NCBI GenBank assembly: GCA_038502055.1
Contig: JAXRKN010000012.1
Coordinates: forward strand, 91,528-155,527
Source: Tanytarsus gracilentus
Lineage: Eukaryota; Arthropoda; Insecta; Diptera; Chironomidae
Length of the DNA: 64,000 nt
Direction of reading: 5' to 3'
The notes beneath the pieces are model-generated. The model was not told the DNA's origin. It did not search any database and worked only from the letters and a program-made list of their open reading frames with translations. This document shows, piece after piece, positions 49,007 to 60,242 of the stretch (its first letter is position 1; every line of letters starts with the position of its first letter). Both the position numbers and the translations under genes were made by a program.

Positions 49007-50156
49007 GTGTAGGTCACCCAGCCGACAGAATTTCTGCAGAAATTCTACAGAAATTCTGCAGAAAATCTACAGAAATTCTGCAGAAAATAAAGAAATTCTG
49101 CAGAAATTCTGATAAATTTTTTTGTAAATTTATTTCTACAGAAATTCTGCAGAATAAAATCTGCAGAAATTCTGCAGAAAAAATAATCTGCAGAAATTCT
49201 GCAGAATAAAATCTGCAGAAATTCTGCAGAATAAATAATCTGCAGAATTTCTGCAGAATAAAATAATATGATATAATTTTTTTTTTATTTTTCATAGCCA
49301 TCAAAAATTCTTAAGATTAAAACTTTTTTAAAAAAATTTGATATCATTCGAAAGCTTAATAAAAAAGCAATTTTTGATACCCAGGTTGAAGAGGTGACCA
49401 AAGTTGTTCACCCACTTTTAATGGGTTAAAGATGATTTAATGAAAAAAATATATGAAAATTAGCAACTGTCCTCCTCGAATATCAAGAAATAATAAATTA
49501 AAATAAATGGTTAATACATCGTTGGATTGCATTTTTAATTACGAGTTCAATTATATATCATTTATCAACATTGAATCGATATTTTTTATTTTAGCGACCT
49601 GAAAGAGCTGAAATTTTTGAATATTTTGAGAACATTAGTAATTGTCCTACTCGAATATCAAGAACTACTTAACCGATCTCAATTATTAATATATCGTTGA
49701 ATTCCAATTTTAATTACGAGTTCAATGACATATCATTTATCAACATTGAACTCTTATTTCTCATTCTAGCGACCTTTTTTTAAAAAAGTTTTAATCTTAA
49801 GAATTTTTGATGGCTATGAAAAATAAAAAAAAATTATATCATATTATTTTATTCTGCAGAAATTCTGCAGATTATTTATTCTGCAGAATTTCTGCAGATT
49901 TTATTCTGCAGAATTTCTGCAGATTATTTTTTCTGCAGAATTTCTGCAGATTTTATTCTGCAGAATTTCTGCAGATTATTTTTTCTGCAGAATTTCTGCA
50001 GATTTTATTCTGCAGAATTTCTGTAGAAATAAATTTACAAAAAAAATTATCAGAATTTCTGCAGAATTTCTTTATTTTCTGCAGAATTTCTGTAGATTTT
50101 CTGCAGAATTTCTGTAGAATTTCTGCAGAATTTCTGTCGGCTGAGTGACCCATTCC
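49007..50156. mobile_element. Fold-back element built of CTGCAGAATTTCTGCAG repeats
   Basis: The arms 49010-49335 and 49785-50150 are reverse complements. The outer ends read GGTCACCCAGCCGACAGAA and its complement; then come more than 15 units of (TTT)CTGCAGAA; then AATATGATATAATTTT and GCCATCAAAAATTCTTAAGATTAAAAC. The spacer of about 450 bp is unique and non-coding. Open frames across the arms read as ILQKFCRISAE-type repeats and are artefacts. Confidence 0.88.
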
Positions 50157-50566
50157 CACTTTTTTACAGCCTCTTCTTCTTATTTATCTCGCACATTACT
50201 TTCGAACGATTGATTGTGAATTATGACGCAATTATCAACGCAAAATGATGTTCCACGCGTTCCGCATTTTTATTGATCCGATAGACAGTGGAAATAGTAA
50301 AAATTTATTATATATTTGAATGATAAATGAAAAGCAATAATAATTTATAATCCAAATAGTAATTGATGTACTTTTTTGAGGATGTGCTTGGAGTTGTCGA
50401 ATAAAATATAAGATGAAGCTTGTCTATGAATCGTTGTAAAATTACAAGTGTGGGTATAGACAAATCCTTTTTATTTATTACAACCTGCAGAATAATGATT
50501 TTTTTCAACTTTGAAAGTTAAAGTCTAAATTAAAATTAAAAGTTTTTATGCTTTTAAAAAGTAACA
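50157..50566. other. Intergenic spacer
   Basis: AT-rich with no recognisable feature; ends where the duplicated block begins. Confidence 0.5.
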
Positions 50567-51039
50567 CGTAAAATTAAAAATATGCGAAATTTCAAGCTCT
50601 CAAATCTCTAAATATTAATTATTGTCCTATTAATTTTCTTATTTACATTGCATAGTATGATCTACGTAAGACACCTAATATATTTATTTTTCACAATTTA
50701 ATTATGATTAAAAATTAAAACTCTCAAAGAGCTCAAATTCAAAGAATATCTTTTTAAAATAAAAGGGGTTATGTGGAAAAAGAAATAATTTTTGATCTAA
50801 GGAATCAATCAGAAAGCGAAAATTTCTAAAAGAGGAAAGATATCAAATAATTAAAGCTAGATTATTGATATCATTTGGACTTGAAGTAAAAGGATAACTG
50901 TAAGTAACTTCAAGATAAGCTTAAAATATATAAATTGCAATAGTTTTGGGGGGAAAATAGTGACAAAAAAAATAATTGTTCGATAAATTTTTTTTTAATA
51001 TTTACCTAATTTTTTGTTTAAATTTTAAATTATTTTTAG

Positions 51040-53015
51040 ATGGGCGGATGTTTAAGAAAGCAACGAAGTTGCAAAGACGATGACGATGACGATGGTGGAT
51101 ACACACGAAAGCAAATTGGTTGCAAAGACGATGACGGTGGCGGATATACTCGAAAGCAATGTAGTTGCACTAATGACGATGACGATGGTGGCGTGAGAAT
51201 CTTGAAGATAATTCAAGAAGTTGTGCTAGAAGATGTGAGTGTTTAGTGTTTAACACTTCTCTTGTGGATAAAATTATTAGTTTATATTTATTCACCACGA
51301 TATCGTTAAAAATTGCGAAAAACACATCCATATTCAATAACTAAAGTTGTTCCAAATGAATATCAGAGATGTTTTTGTGCCTAGTTTGAAATTTAAAATT
51401 TGTTTTATTGAGTCGTTGAATTAGGATTTAAAATTGTCAAAAAATTGAAATTTTGATTGTAATTAAATTAATAAACTGTTAGTAGCTTCATGAGCAACCT
51501 TAGTAATATAAAGTGAATATTGTATATTGTTTTGAAAGGCAATTTAATCATGAAAAGTGCACCGTTGGAAGATTTTTAAAAATTAAGGTTGTTTAGTTAG
51601 AAGATGTTGTACTACTGTTTAGCAGAGTGAGTCTGCATTTGGGGAAAAATAAATATGTTTACTTTTTTCTCACAAATAATTTTTTTAGCGTAACCCAACA
51701 AAGTTGTGGTAACGCTTATATACTCATCTTTCCGTCTGTCCGTCTGTTCCATCGAGATCTCAGCCCCTGAGCTACCTAGAGACTTCTAGTTTTCGCCAGA
51801 TGGTAGCTCTTAGAATTTTTATTAGCCCATTTTAGGAATTTTTCGAGTCATGACCATAGGTCGTGCCATGGACGGCCACAATGTCCATTTTTCATACAAA
51901 TTTTCTCTTATATGGCTTCATGGGTATCGTTGAAATCGTAATTTAACCAGGAATCGATTGGCATTGATTCGTAATTTGACCAGAAATCGATTGACATAGA
52001 TGATTTTTGAGGAATGTCCATCATGGACGGCCAGTCGTGCCACGGATAGCCTAAATGTCCATTTTTCAGAACTATGGCTTCATGTATGTCGTTAAACTCG
52101 TCTTTTGATGCCTAGTAGGATGGAATAGGTCCGAGGTACTTAGGACTTAGGTTATTAAAGCCTAGAGTCAAATATAGGTCGTAAAGTCAAATTTTCAAAA
52201 TTATGTCCACTAAACTTATTTTTAATTTTTAACTGTTTGTATTAATGCACTCGAAAATTATTTTTTATGCACTCGATTTTCAAATACTGATCTGATGAGT
52301 TGGGTTACGCGGCAACACCCACGAGTGGGTTTTGAAACTTTTTTGTAATTTTATTTCCGAGTTGCAACTCTTCGAAATCGAATTCAAACAGATCCTTTTT
52401 GTAGACAAAAATTTAGAGAAATAAAAGATCTTTTATCTATATAAACTTTCTAAAAAGTTAGCTTCGCAGATAGAGCCCAAACAAATAATTCTTAAAGTAT
52501 TGTGTATTGTTTAAACTTTCCTTTAGTCCTCAACTTTTTTAAGTTCCATTGCCAATTTGTTAAATTTATCAAAACAACGTTAAAAAAAACTTTTTGCCTT
52601 GTCCGAGATCTTAAATTAAATTTTTAATAAAATGAAATATATTATCGAATTTAGTATCCAATGATTGCCTCAGTTTGAGACTAGTGACTTCAGCTATTGA
52701 TCTTAAAAAATTTTAAGTTAAAAGTCGTCTCTTAATTTTGAATAGGATTGAATATCTTGAGTGCAGGATTTTTGAGAAACGAAGCATTTTTGATTGGGTT
52801 CCATCTAAACTTTAAATTTTTGATTTTTCAGCAACATTCGAGAAACTGTGCAACTGTATAAGAAGAGATTTAATTCGAAAGAAATAGATTTGTTTTGCTG
52901 TTTTTAGGGTGATGAAAAATTTTGTCAGATGCGGGAGTCCTTAGAGGAAAATATCTGCGAAAATTTTTTGGATCTTTTTAGTTTAGCAATTGCTTGTATA
53001 TGGATGAAACATTGA
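51040..53015 (+). CDS. Unrecognised small gene with acidic DDDGGYTRKQ repeats, copy 1
   Basis: I do not recognise this family. Model: exon 51040-51234, donor GAT/GTGAGT, intron, exon 52908-53015 ending TGA; phase 0 throughout, about 100 residues. The first exon starts MGGC and has three imperfect tandem units of about 16 residues (SCKDDDDDDGGYTRKQ, GCKDDDGGGYTRKQ, SCTNDDDDGG). The second reads GDEKFCQMRESLEENICEN with a hydrophobic end LFSLAIACIWMKH. MGGC could be a myristoylation/palmitoylation signal if that Met is the start. But the ATG follows directly on TTTTTAG, so the exon may be internal. Alternative splicing to the exon at 53419 keeps phase too. A repeat A copy sits in the intron. 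There is no transcript evidence. Confidence 0.5.
51688..52338 (+). repeat. Repeat family A, full-length copy
   Basis: TIRs GCGTAACCCAAC at 51688 and GTTGGGTTACGC at 52299-52310, with a terminal palindrome CCCACGAGTGGG. Internal blocks are partly duplicated (GGCTTCATG.GTATCGTT twice; TTTGACCAGAAATCGATTG-type twice). 650 bp, non-coding: MITE-like. Confidence 0.9.
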
Positions 53016-53418
53016 TTAAGATTGAAGAAGAAGAAAATCAAGTGATTGTTAATGAGTTGAAAATAGTCTATTGTTAAATAATATTTAAATTTTGAGATAG
53101 TTGTTGAAACTTCAGGTTTAGTTGACTCAGCTCCTGATCTCGTGATCTCCACTTTTGCACTCGATGGGAATTGTTTAAATAAAAGAAAATAATTGAACAT
53201 TATTGATGATATATCTTTAGATTGAATTTAATTTTAATTTGTCAATTATCTCGAAGAAATTCACTTTGAAAAAATTTTAACTTAGATAATCTCAGTGATT
53301 TGCGTTAAATTCTATAATAAAAGTGACAAATTCAAAATATTTTTATAAAATTTTCAAACTTGTAATTTTTTTTCACGTTTTTTGAGATGTTCTAAAGTGA
53401 ATTTTAAAATATTTTTAG

Positions 53419-53940
53419 TTTGGCGGCTGTGTTCGACAGCATTTGTGTCTTGGTGTTGAAGAAGACGATGGTGACGGGGCTTACATGCCGAAGGAGAGAG
53501 TCGGCTATGTTTTTGAAACATCTCTTGTTGATCTTGTCGGTTGTATGACCGTCAAGAAAACTCGAATTTCAAAAAGCATTCTTCGGGTTGATGGTAAAAT
53601 GGACTTGGTTGAGTTCATTGGGAGCTTTATTATGCGTGCTCCAAATATTAATCTTATGCCAGAGCTTCTCTCTGTGCATTTGAAAAAATTGGAGTTTACT
53701 TTTGATATTATCGATTCATTCGAGTGCGATCGTAAACTTAACTTTCTTTTCCTTAAGTGGCGATACAAAAAGCCACAGCTATTTTTAAATGGCTTTTCTC
53801 TTGATTTAAATCCCACTTTAAATCAAGTTTTTACGAAATTTTCGGCTAAAATGGAAAGAGATATTAAATATCTAATAATTCTAAAGTTCTTAAGCCTGTC
53901 AGAATTTTTCAAAATTCCCAGTATTATGTATATTGGATGA
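53419..53940 (+). CDS. Unrecognised open exon FGGCVRQ..., copy 1
   Basis: The acceptor TATTTTTAG is followed by 173 codons and TGA in phase 0. The beginning FGGCVRQHLCLGVEEDDGDGAYMPKE echoes the beginning of the exon at 51040 (GGC, basic pair, Cys, acidic run, G-Y/A-Y, basic), so the two exons probably share an origin. The rest is mixed charged/hydrophobic with no motif I know. It lacks an ATG at its start (first in-frame ATG at MPKERV), so it should be spliced to an upstream exon; the exon at 51040 ends in the right phase. Differences from copy 2 (60243-60764) are 4 amino-acid changes and 1 silent change. Confidence 0.45.
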   Translation, partial: FGGCVRQHLCLGVEEDDGDGAYMPKERVGYVFETSLVDLVGCMTVKKTRISKSILRVDGKMDLVEFIGSFIMRAPNINLMPELLSVHLKKLEFTFDIIDSFECDRKLNFLFLKWRYKKPQLFLNGFSLDLNPTLNQVFTKFSAKMERDIKYLIILKFLSLSEFFKIPSIMYIG

Positions 53941-54120
53941 ATCGATAAATCAATTGTAATTAAAATAATTCCTTATGAATTAAAAATTATTTAAAATTAA
54001 AACAAAAAGCATGTTTTAAAATTATTATAGGGAACTTTAAAATTGTTGTGAGCTTAGGAAGAAACATGCTCTTTGTTAAATTTAATCATTTATTATATTT
54101 CAGGAAAACGCGCGTTTAGA

Positions 54121-55230
54121 ATGCTTCTTTTAAATTATTTTTATTGGGTTAGCATAATTTAATTTAATTAATGCTAAATGAAGCATCGTAAACATAAAAA
54201 TATGTTTAGTAGTTAGGGAATTTTCATTTACAAGTAGATTTAGGGAATATTTTGATTTACATTTTTGATAATTTTTAAAAATTTTTAAAATTTTTTTTTG
54301 TATCTAGGAACATCTAAAAAAAACATGAAATATTTTTTCGCCCCGGCGTCATGCGCAATTTTTTTTTGGTTTTAGTAAATTTAGATTTTTTCCTTCTATC
54401 CAAATTTTTAGTCGTTAGGGAATTTTCAATTAAGATTAGAGATAAAAGTTAGATTGCGATAGCATAATTTAATTAAATTAATGCTAAATGAAGCATTTTA
54501 AACATAAAAATATGTTTAATAGTTAGGGAATTTTCATTTTTTAGTAGATTTAGGGAATATTTTGATAATTTTTTTTAAAAAAAATTTTTTTGTATCTAGA
54601 AACGAGTAAAAAAACATGAATATATCTTTTCGCCCCGGCGTCATGCGCAATTTTTTTTTAACTTTAGTAAATTTTGATTTTTTCCCTTCGTTCAAAATTT
54701 TTAGTCGTTAGGGATTTTCAATTTAAATTAGAGATAAAAAAGTTAAGGATTTTTTTAAGTTTTAAATTTTTTCAATATATTTTTCGATTGAGTGATAGTT
54801 GTAAAATTTTAAATCCGAGAGAATGCTCAATTTTTGTAAATTTTAAGTAGATTTAGGAGATATTTTAATTATTTTTTTTAAAAAAAATTTTTTATATCTA
54901 GATCGTTCCTAAAAAAACGAGAAATATTTTTTCGCCCCGGCGTCATGCCCAATTTTTTTTTAACTTTAGTAAATTTTGATTTTTTCCCTTCGTTCAAAAT
55001 TTTTAGTCGTTAGGGATTTTCAATTTAAATTAGAGATAAAAAGTTATGGATTTTTTCAATACATTTTTCGATTGAGTGATAGTTGAGTAATTTTAAATGC
55101 GAAAGAACTCTTAGTTTTAGTAGATTTAAGGGATATTTTGATTCACGTATTGAAAAAATTTCAAAAAATCATAAATTATTTTTTCACCCGGGTGTCATGC
55201 CCTATTTTTTAACTTTAGTAAATTTTGATT
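54121..55230. repeat. Minisatellite of ~250-300-bp units with CGCCCCGGCGTCATGCGC islands, copy 1
   Basis: Four degenerate tandem units. Each has a GC-rich island (CGCCCCGGCGTCATGCGC at 54340, 54631, 54933; diverged at 55186) embedded in T-rich DNA, then ACTTTAGTAAATTTTGATTTTTTCC and TTTTTAGTCGTTAGGGA. No coding frame. Confidence 0.85.
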
Positions 55231-56144
55231 TTTTGTAAATAATAATAAATAATTTTGCTTTTATTACAGAGCGACGCGCAACCTTTTTTGGACAGTCCAG
55301 AAAAAATATTCATTTAGAGGAATTTTTAAATTCCATTCGATATGTCATCACTTTACACTGTCAACAGATTTTTACAATACCACTAAATTGTCAAAGATTT
55401 TTTCAAAGCTGTGCCGACAATGAATGCTGAATAAGTTTTTAATTCTAATTGCAATTTAACACAATACGAAAGAAAAAAATCATAAATATGCGGAAAGAGT
55501 CTCAAATTTCAACCGCATGTAGAAACAATGTGGATAAAATTATCATAAAAATTCGCATTTATGCGAATGAATGCAGAATTTTAAATATTTAAAGTTTGAG
55601 AAGCAAAGAATTTTTGGGAAATTTTATTATCTTCTTTAATCCTGCTTGCGTGATTTAGAAAACTCTCATGCCCCACTTAATAACTTGTTTCAAATGTTAA
55701 TGTATTCAAACTCTTAAATTGAATCACAAAATGCACGTTGCATGCTTGTTTGCCCTAATGAACATTTTCATTCACTGCAGCACTTTTATTTACTCCCTCA
55801 AGATCTCACTACCAAGGCAAACTTTTTTTGAAACATTTCCTGTTGTTTTTTCCACTTCATTAGCGCTTGAATAATATCAACTTTTCTCTCCCCGTGTACT
55901 CTTTTTGCCTCTTTTCCCTCGCCACCTACTTCTGATAATTGTGTTAAATGAGTTGTGCTTTTCGGCATTGTTACTCGTTGAAAATTCTTTCTGTTATGGC
56001 ATGATAAAATATTGAATGTTTAAATTTTAAAACATTTCATGCATTCGTTCATTTAAGCTGGGTGAATTTGTTGTTTTTGTCGAATAATTTTGTTAGAAAT
56101 TTTTGGCAAACCTAAGTGAGTAAACAATGAAAATTTGAATTCGA

Positions 56145-56570
56145 ATGAAAACAAAGAATGTCAGAAAATTCCGAGTTCATTCCAATATCGATTCTAAAGG
56201 AAAATTTACAGTACACAACTGAAAGCGTTCGAGATTAACGATAAAGATGCGAGAAAAATAAGGTTTGTTTGTAATTAAATAATATTTCGAAAGATTAAGA
56301 AATGGATTGAGAGTAATTTGGCAAATTAACTTTGACGACTTTCGTCGATTTATTGTGATGTATATTTATTCATTCACGACAAATGATGAGAGATTTCAAA
56401 CTCATCGACGTCAATAACGATGGAAAAATTACGAAATTTGAGCTTAAAACTTACCTCGAGACCCTCAAAATTCCCTTTTCCGATGACGAGCTCGATGAAT
56501 TGTCAATGCGGCAGATCTAAATAATGTGGGATAGATTACAGATTCGTCATATGATGCTCCAAATATGTAA
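56145..56570 (+). pseudogene. Shredded EF-hand gene (copy 1)
   Basis: Colinear with the intact gene at 62982-63491 but with many small deletions (for example the loss of GAGGCTCGTGAA, and 1-base losses in GTACACAAC, in GATGAATTGTC and in AATGTGGG) and frame breaks. The third EF-hand stretch (DVNNDGKITKFE, about 56405-56440) is untouched at DNA level. No full-length product is possible. Confidence 0.9.
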
Positions 56571-56652
56571 TATTTTTTTATGTGATTAATAGGCAATTTA
56601 CAAAGTCAGCTAGAATTACAATTTTTTTTTAAATTCACGCAATAAAACACAA

Positions 56653-57415
56653 AAGAGAATTTTTTTTGAGGAATTAATTTTTTCATTGACGGGAGAAATT
56701 ATTTGATTACCTAAATTTTGAAACACAAATGTTGTCATTAAAAAATTTTATGGAGTCTCTTATGTATTTTTAATATTGAGAATGAGTGTATAAATTGAAT
56801 ATTTAAATTGTATTTAGAAAGACATTGGCTGAAATTTTTTTTGTACAATAAAAAATTTTTGTTGTTGATTTTATTTAATTCGTGAATCGTTTTATTTTTT
56901 TTTTTTTTTTTTTTTTCTTTTCTCTGGATTATTACTAAAGATCTAGTGAATAGTCTGTTTTGTCATTTCACTGACTGGGGCTTTGTGTCATTTTTTTGGA
57001 ATTTCTTGATTTTTAATTAACATTAAGTTTATTTTTTCCAACCAATTTAAAGTGTTTAAATTTAAAAATAAATTTTCTCTTTTTGCAATTTTGTATTAAG
57101 ATATTGATCCGTGTGTTTGTAGATATTTTAGTAACAATCTAAGTTAATTTTCCCTTAATTCACAATTTTTTTCCCTGATCTGTTCCTTGTTAAACTTTTT
57201 CGAGTGGAAGTCTTAAGTAATGATAGAATTTCTTCTCAAGGGCTTTTTCTTTTTTCTCTTCTTCTTTTTTCTCCTTGTTTGTGAATTTCTTCGATGTTTC
57301 TTCCGCACTTGATCCATCCGTGGAAAAGTAAAAATTTTTTTTTTTTTTTTTTCCTTTTTTTTTTTTTTTTTTCAATTTTACAGTTAAAAAATTATTATAA
57401 TTTTTTTCCTTTCGA
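56653..57415. other. Spacer between the duplicated blocks
   Basis: AT-rich, with long T runs (56897-56916, 57331-57373). A minus-strand Lys/Glu-rich open frame (57190-57438) is low complexity over the T tracts. I see no gene. Confidence 0.6.
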
Positions 57416-57896
57416 CGTAAAATTAATATGCGACACAATTTCAGCTCTCAAATCTCGAAATATTAATTTTTTTCCTATTAATTTTCTTATTTACATTGCA
57501 TAGTATGATCTACGTAAGACACCTAATATATTTATTTTTTAAAAATCTCACAATTTAATTATGATTAAAAATTAAAACTCTCAAAGAGCTCAAATTCAAA
57601 GAATATCTTTTTAAAATAAAAGGGGTTATGTGGAAAAAGAAATAATTTTTGATCTAAGGAATCAATCAGAAAGCGAAAATTTCTAAAAGAGGAAAGATAT
57701 CAAATAATTAAAGCTAGATTATTGATATCATTTGGACTTGAAGTAAAAGGATAACTGTAAGTAACTTCAAGATAAGCTTAAAATATATAAATTGCAATAG
57801 TTTTGGGGGGAAAATAGTGACAAAAAAAATAATTGTTCGATAAATTTTTTTTTAATATTTACCTAATTTTTTGTTTAAATTTTAAATTATTTTTAG

Positions 57897-59840
57897 ATGG
57901 GCGGATGTTTAAGAAAGCAACGAAGTTGCAAAGACGATGACGATGACGATGGTGGATACACACGAAAGCAAATTGGTTGCAAAGACGATGACGGTGGCGG
58001 ATATACTCGAAAGCAATGTAGTTGCACTTATGACGATGACGATGGTGGCGTGAGAATCTTGAAGATAATTCAAGAAGTTGTGCTAGAAGATGTGAGTGTT
58101 TAGTGTTTATATTTATTAAACACGATATCGTTAAAAATTGCGAAAAAAACATCCATATTCAATAACTAAAGTTGTTCCAAATGAATATCAGAGATGTTTT
58201 TGTGCCTAGTTTGAAATTTAAAATTTGTTTTATTGAGTCGTTGAATTAGGATTTAAAATTGTCAAAAAATTGAAATTTTGATTGTAATTAAATTAATAAA
58301 CTGTTAGTAGCTTCATGAGCAACCTTAGTAATATAAAGTGAATATTGTATATTGTTTTGAAAGGCAATTTAATCATGAAAAGTGCACCGTTGGAAGATTT
58401 TTAAAAATTAAGGTTGTTTAGTTAGAAGATGTTGTACTACTGTTTAGCAGAGTGAGTCTGCATTTGGGGAAAAATAAATATGTTTACTTTTTTCTCACAA
58501 ATAATTTTTTTAGCGTAACCCAACAAAGTTGTGGTAACGCTTATATACTCATCTTTCCGTCTGTCCGTCTGTTCCATCGAGATCTCAGCCCCTGAGCTAC
58601 CTAGAGACTTCTAGTTTTCGCCAGATGGTAGCTCTTAGAATTTTTATTAGCCCATTTTAGGAATTTTTCGAGTCATGACCATAGGTCGTGCCATGGACGG
58701 CCACAATGTCCATTTTTCATACAAATTTTCTCTTATATGGCTTCATGGGTATCGTTGAAATCGTAATTTAACCAGGAATCGATTGGCATTGATTCGTAAT
58801 TTGACCAGAAATCGATTGACATAGATGATTTTTGAGGAATGTCCATCATGGACGGCCAGTCGTGCCACGGATAGCCTAAATGTCCATTTTTCAGAACTAT
58901 GGCTTCATGTATGTCGTTAAACTCGTCTTTTGATGCCTAGTAGGATGGAATAAGTCCGAGGTACTTAGGACTTAGGTTATTAAAGCCTAGAGTCAAATAT
59001 AGGTCGTAAAGTCAAATTTTCAAAATTATGTCCACTAAACTTATTTTTAATTTTTAACTGTTTGTATTAATGCACTCGAAAACTATTTTTTATGCACTCG
59101 ATTTTCAAATACTGATCTGATGAGTTGGGTTACGCGGCAACACCCACGAGTGGGTTTTGAAACTTTTTTGTAATTTTATTTCCGAGTTGCAACTCTTCGA
59201 AATCGAATTCAAACAGATCCTTTTTGTAGACAAAAATTTAGAGAAATAAAAGATCTTTTATCTATATAAACTTTCTAAAAAGTTAGCTTCGCAGATAGAG
59301 CCCAAACAAATAATTCTTAAAGTATTGTGTATTGTTTAAACTTTCCTTTAGTCCTCAACTTTTTTAAGTTCCATTGCCAATTTGTTAAATTTATCAAAAC
59401 AACGTTAAAAAAAACTTTTTGCCTTGTCCGAGATCTTAAATTAAATTTTTAATAAAATGAAATATATTATCGAATTTAGTATCCAATGATTGCCTCAGTT
59501 TGAGACTAGTGACTTCAGCTATTGATCTTAAAAAATTTTAAGTTAAAAGTCGTCTCTTAATTTTGAATAGGATTGAATATCTTGAGTGCAGGATTTTTGA
59601 GAAACGAAGCATTTTTGATTGGGTTCCATCTAAACTTTAAATTTTTGATTTTTCAGCAACATTCGAGAAACTGTGCAACTGTATAAGAAGAGATTTAATT
59701 CGAAAGAAATAGATTTGTTTTGCTGTTTTTAGGGTGATGAAAAATTTTGTCAGATGCGGGAGTCCTTAGAGGAAAATATCTGCGAAAATTTTTTGGATCT
59801 TTTTAGTTTAGCAATTGCTTGTATATGGATGAAACATTGA
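57897..59840 (+). CDS. Unrecognised small gene with acidic DDDGGYTRKQ repeats, copy 2
   Basis: Same model as 51040-53015: exon 57897-58091, donor GAT/GTGAGT, and exon 59733-59840 ending TGA, phase 0. The protein differs from copy 1 by Asn to Tyr in SCTYDDDDGG; the second exon is identical. The splice sites are preserved. Function unknown; Asp-rich repeats could bind divalent cations, but that is speculation. Confidence 0.5.
58513..59163 (+). repeat. Repeat family A copy carried by the duplication
   Basis: Nearly identical to 51688-52338 and at the equivalent position, so it was present before the block was duplicated. Confidence 0.9.
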
Positions 59841-60242
59841 TTAAGATTGAAGAAGAAGAAAATCAAGTGATTGTTAATGAGTTGAAAATAGTCTATTGTT
59901 AAATAATATTTAAATTTTGAGATAGTTGTTGAAACTTCAGGTTTAGTTGACTCAGCTCCTGATCTCCTGATCTCCACTTTTGCACTCGATGGGAATTGTT
60001 TAAATAAAAGAAAATAATTGAACATTATTGATGATATATGTTTAGATTGAATTTAATTTTAATTTGTCAATTATCTCGAAGAAATTCACTTTGAAAAAAT
60101 TTTAACTTAGATAATCTCAGTGATTTGCGTTAAATTCTATAATAAAAGTGACAAATTCAAAATATTTTTATAAAATTTTCAAACTTGTAATTTTTTTTCA
60201 TGTTTTTGAGATGTTCTAAAGTGAATTTTAAAATATTTTTAG

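Larger units (their letters stand above)
50567..56652. repeat. Segmental duplication, copy 1
   Basis: Colinear with 57416-63579 in the same orientation (offset about 6.85 kb). From about 50640 to 55940 the copies are almost identical: only 5 differences over the 522-bp exon, with a few indels such as 33 extra bp near 51255. From 55940 to 56650 they differ much more. Confidence 0.95.

Noticed and set aside
49014..50159. CRISPR-like array or coding repeats (ILQKFCRISAE frames) in the CTGCAG region
   Set aside because: The units are contiguous palindromic repeats with no unique spacers, arranged as an inverted repeat in an animal genome; the open frames exist on both strands only because of the repeat.
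52925..53200. Minus-strand 91-aa ORF in the duplicated block
   Set aside because: Duplicated with the block but has no homology I recognise. It overlaps the plus-strand exon at 52908-53015, which has a better splice context.
53505..53816. Minus-strand 103-aa ORF opposite the FGGC exon
   Set aside because: Antisense shadow of the 53419-53940 frame; no splice or start context and no recognisable domain. The same applies at 60329-60640.
57190..57438. Lys/Glu-rich minus-strand protein
   Set aside because: Driven by T tracts; low complexity and not conserved as a frame.
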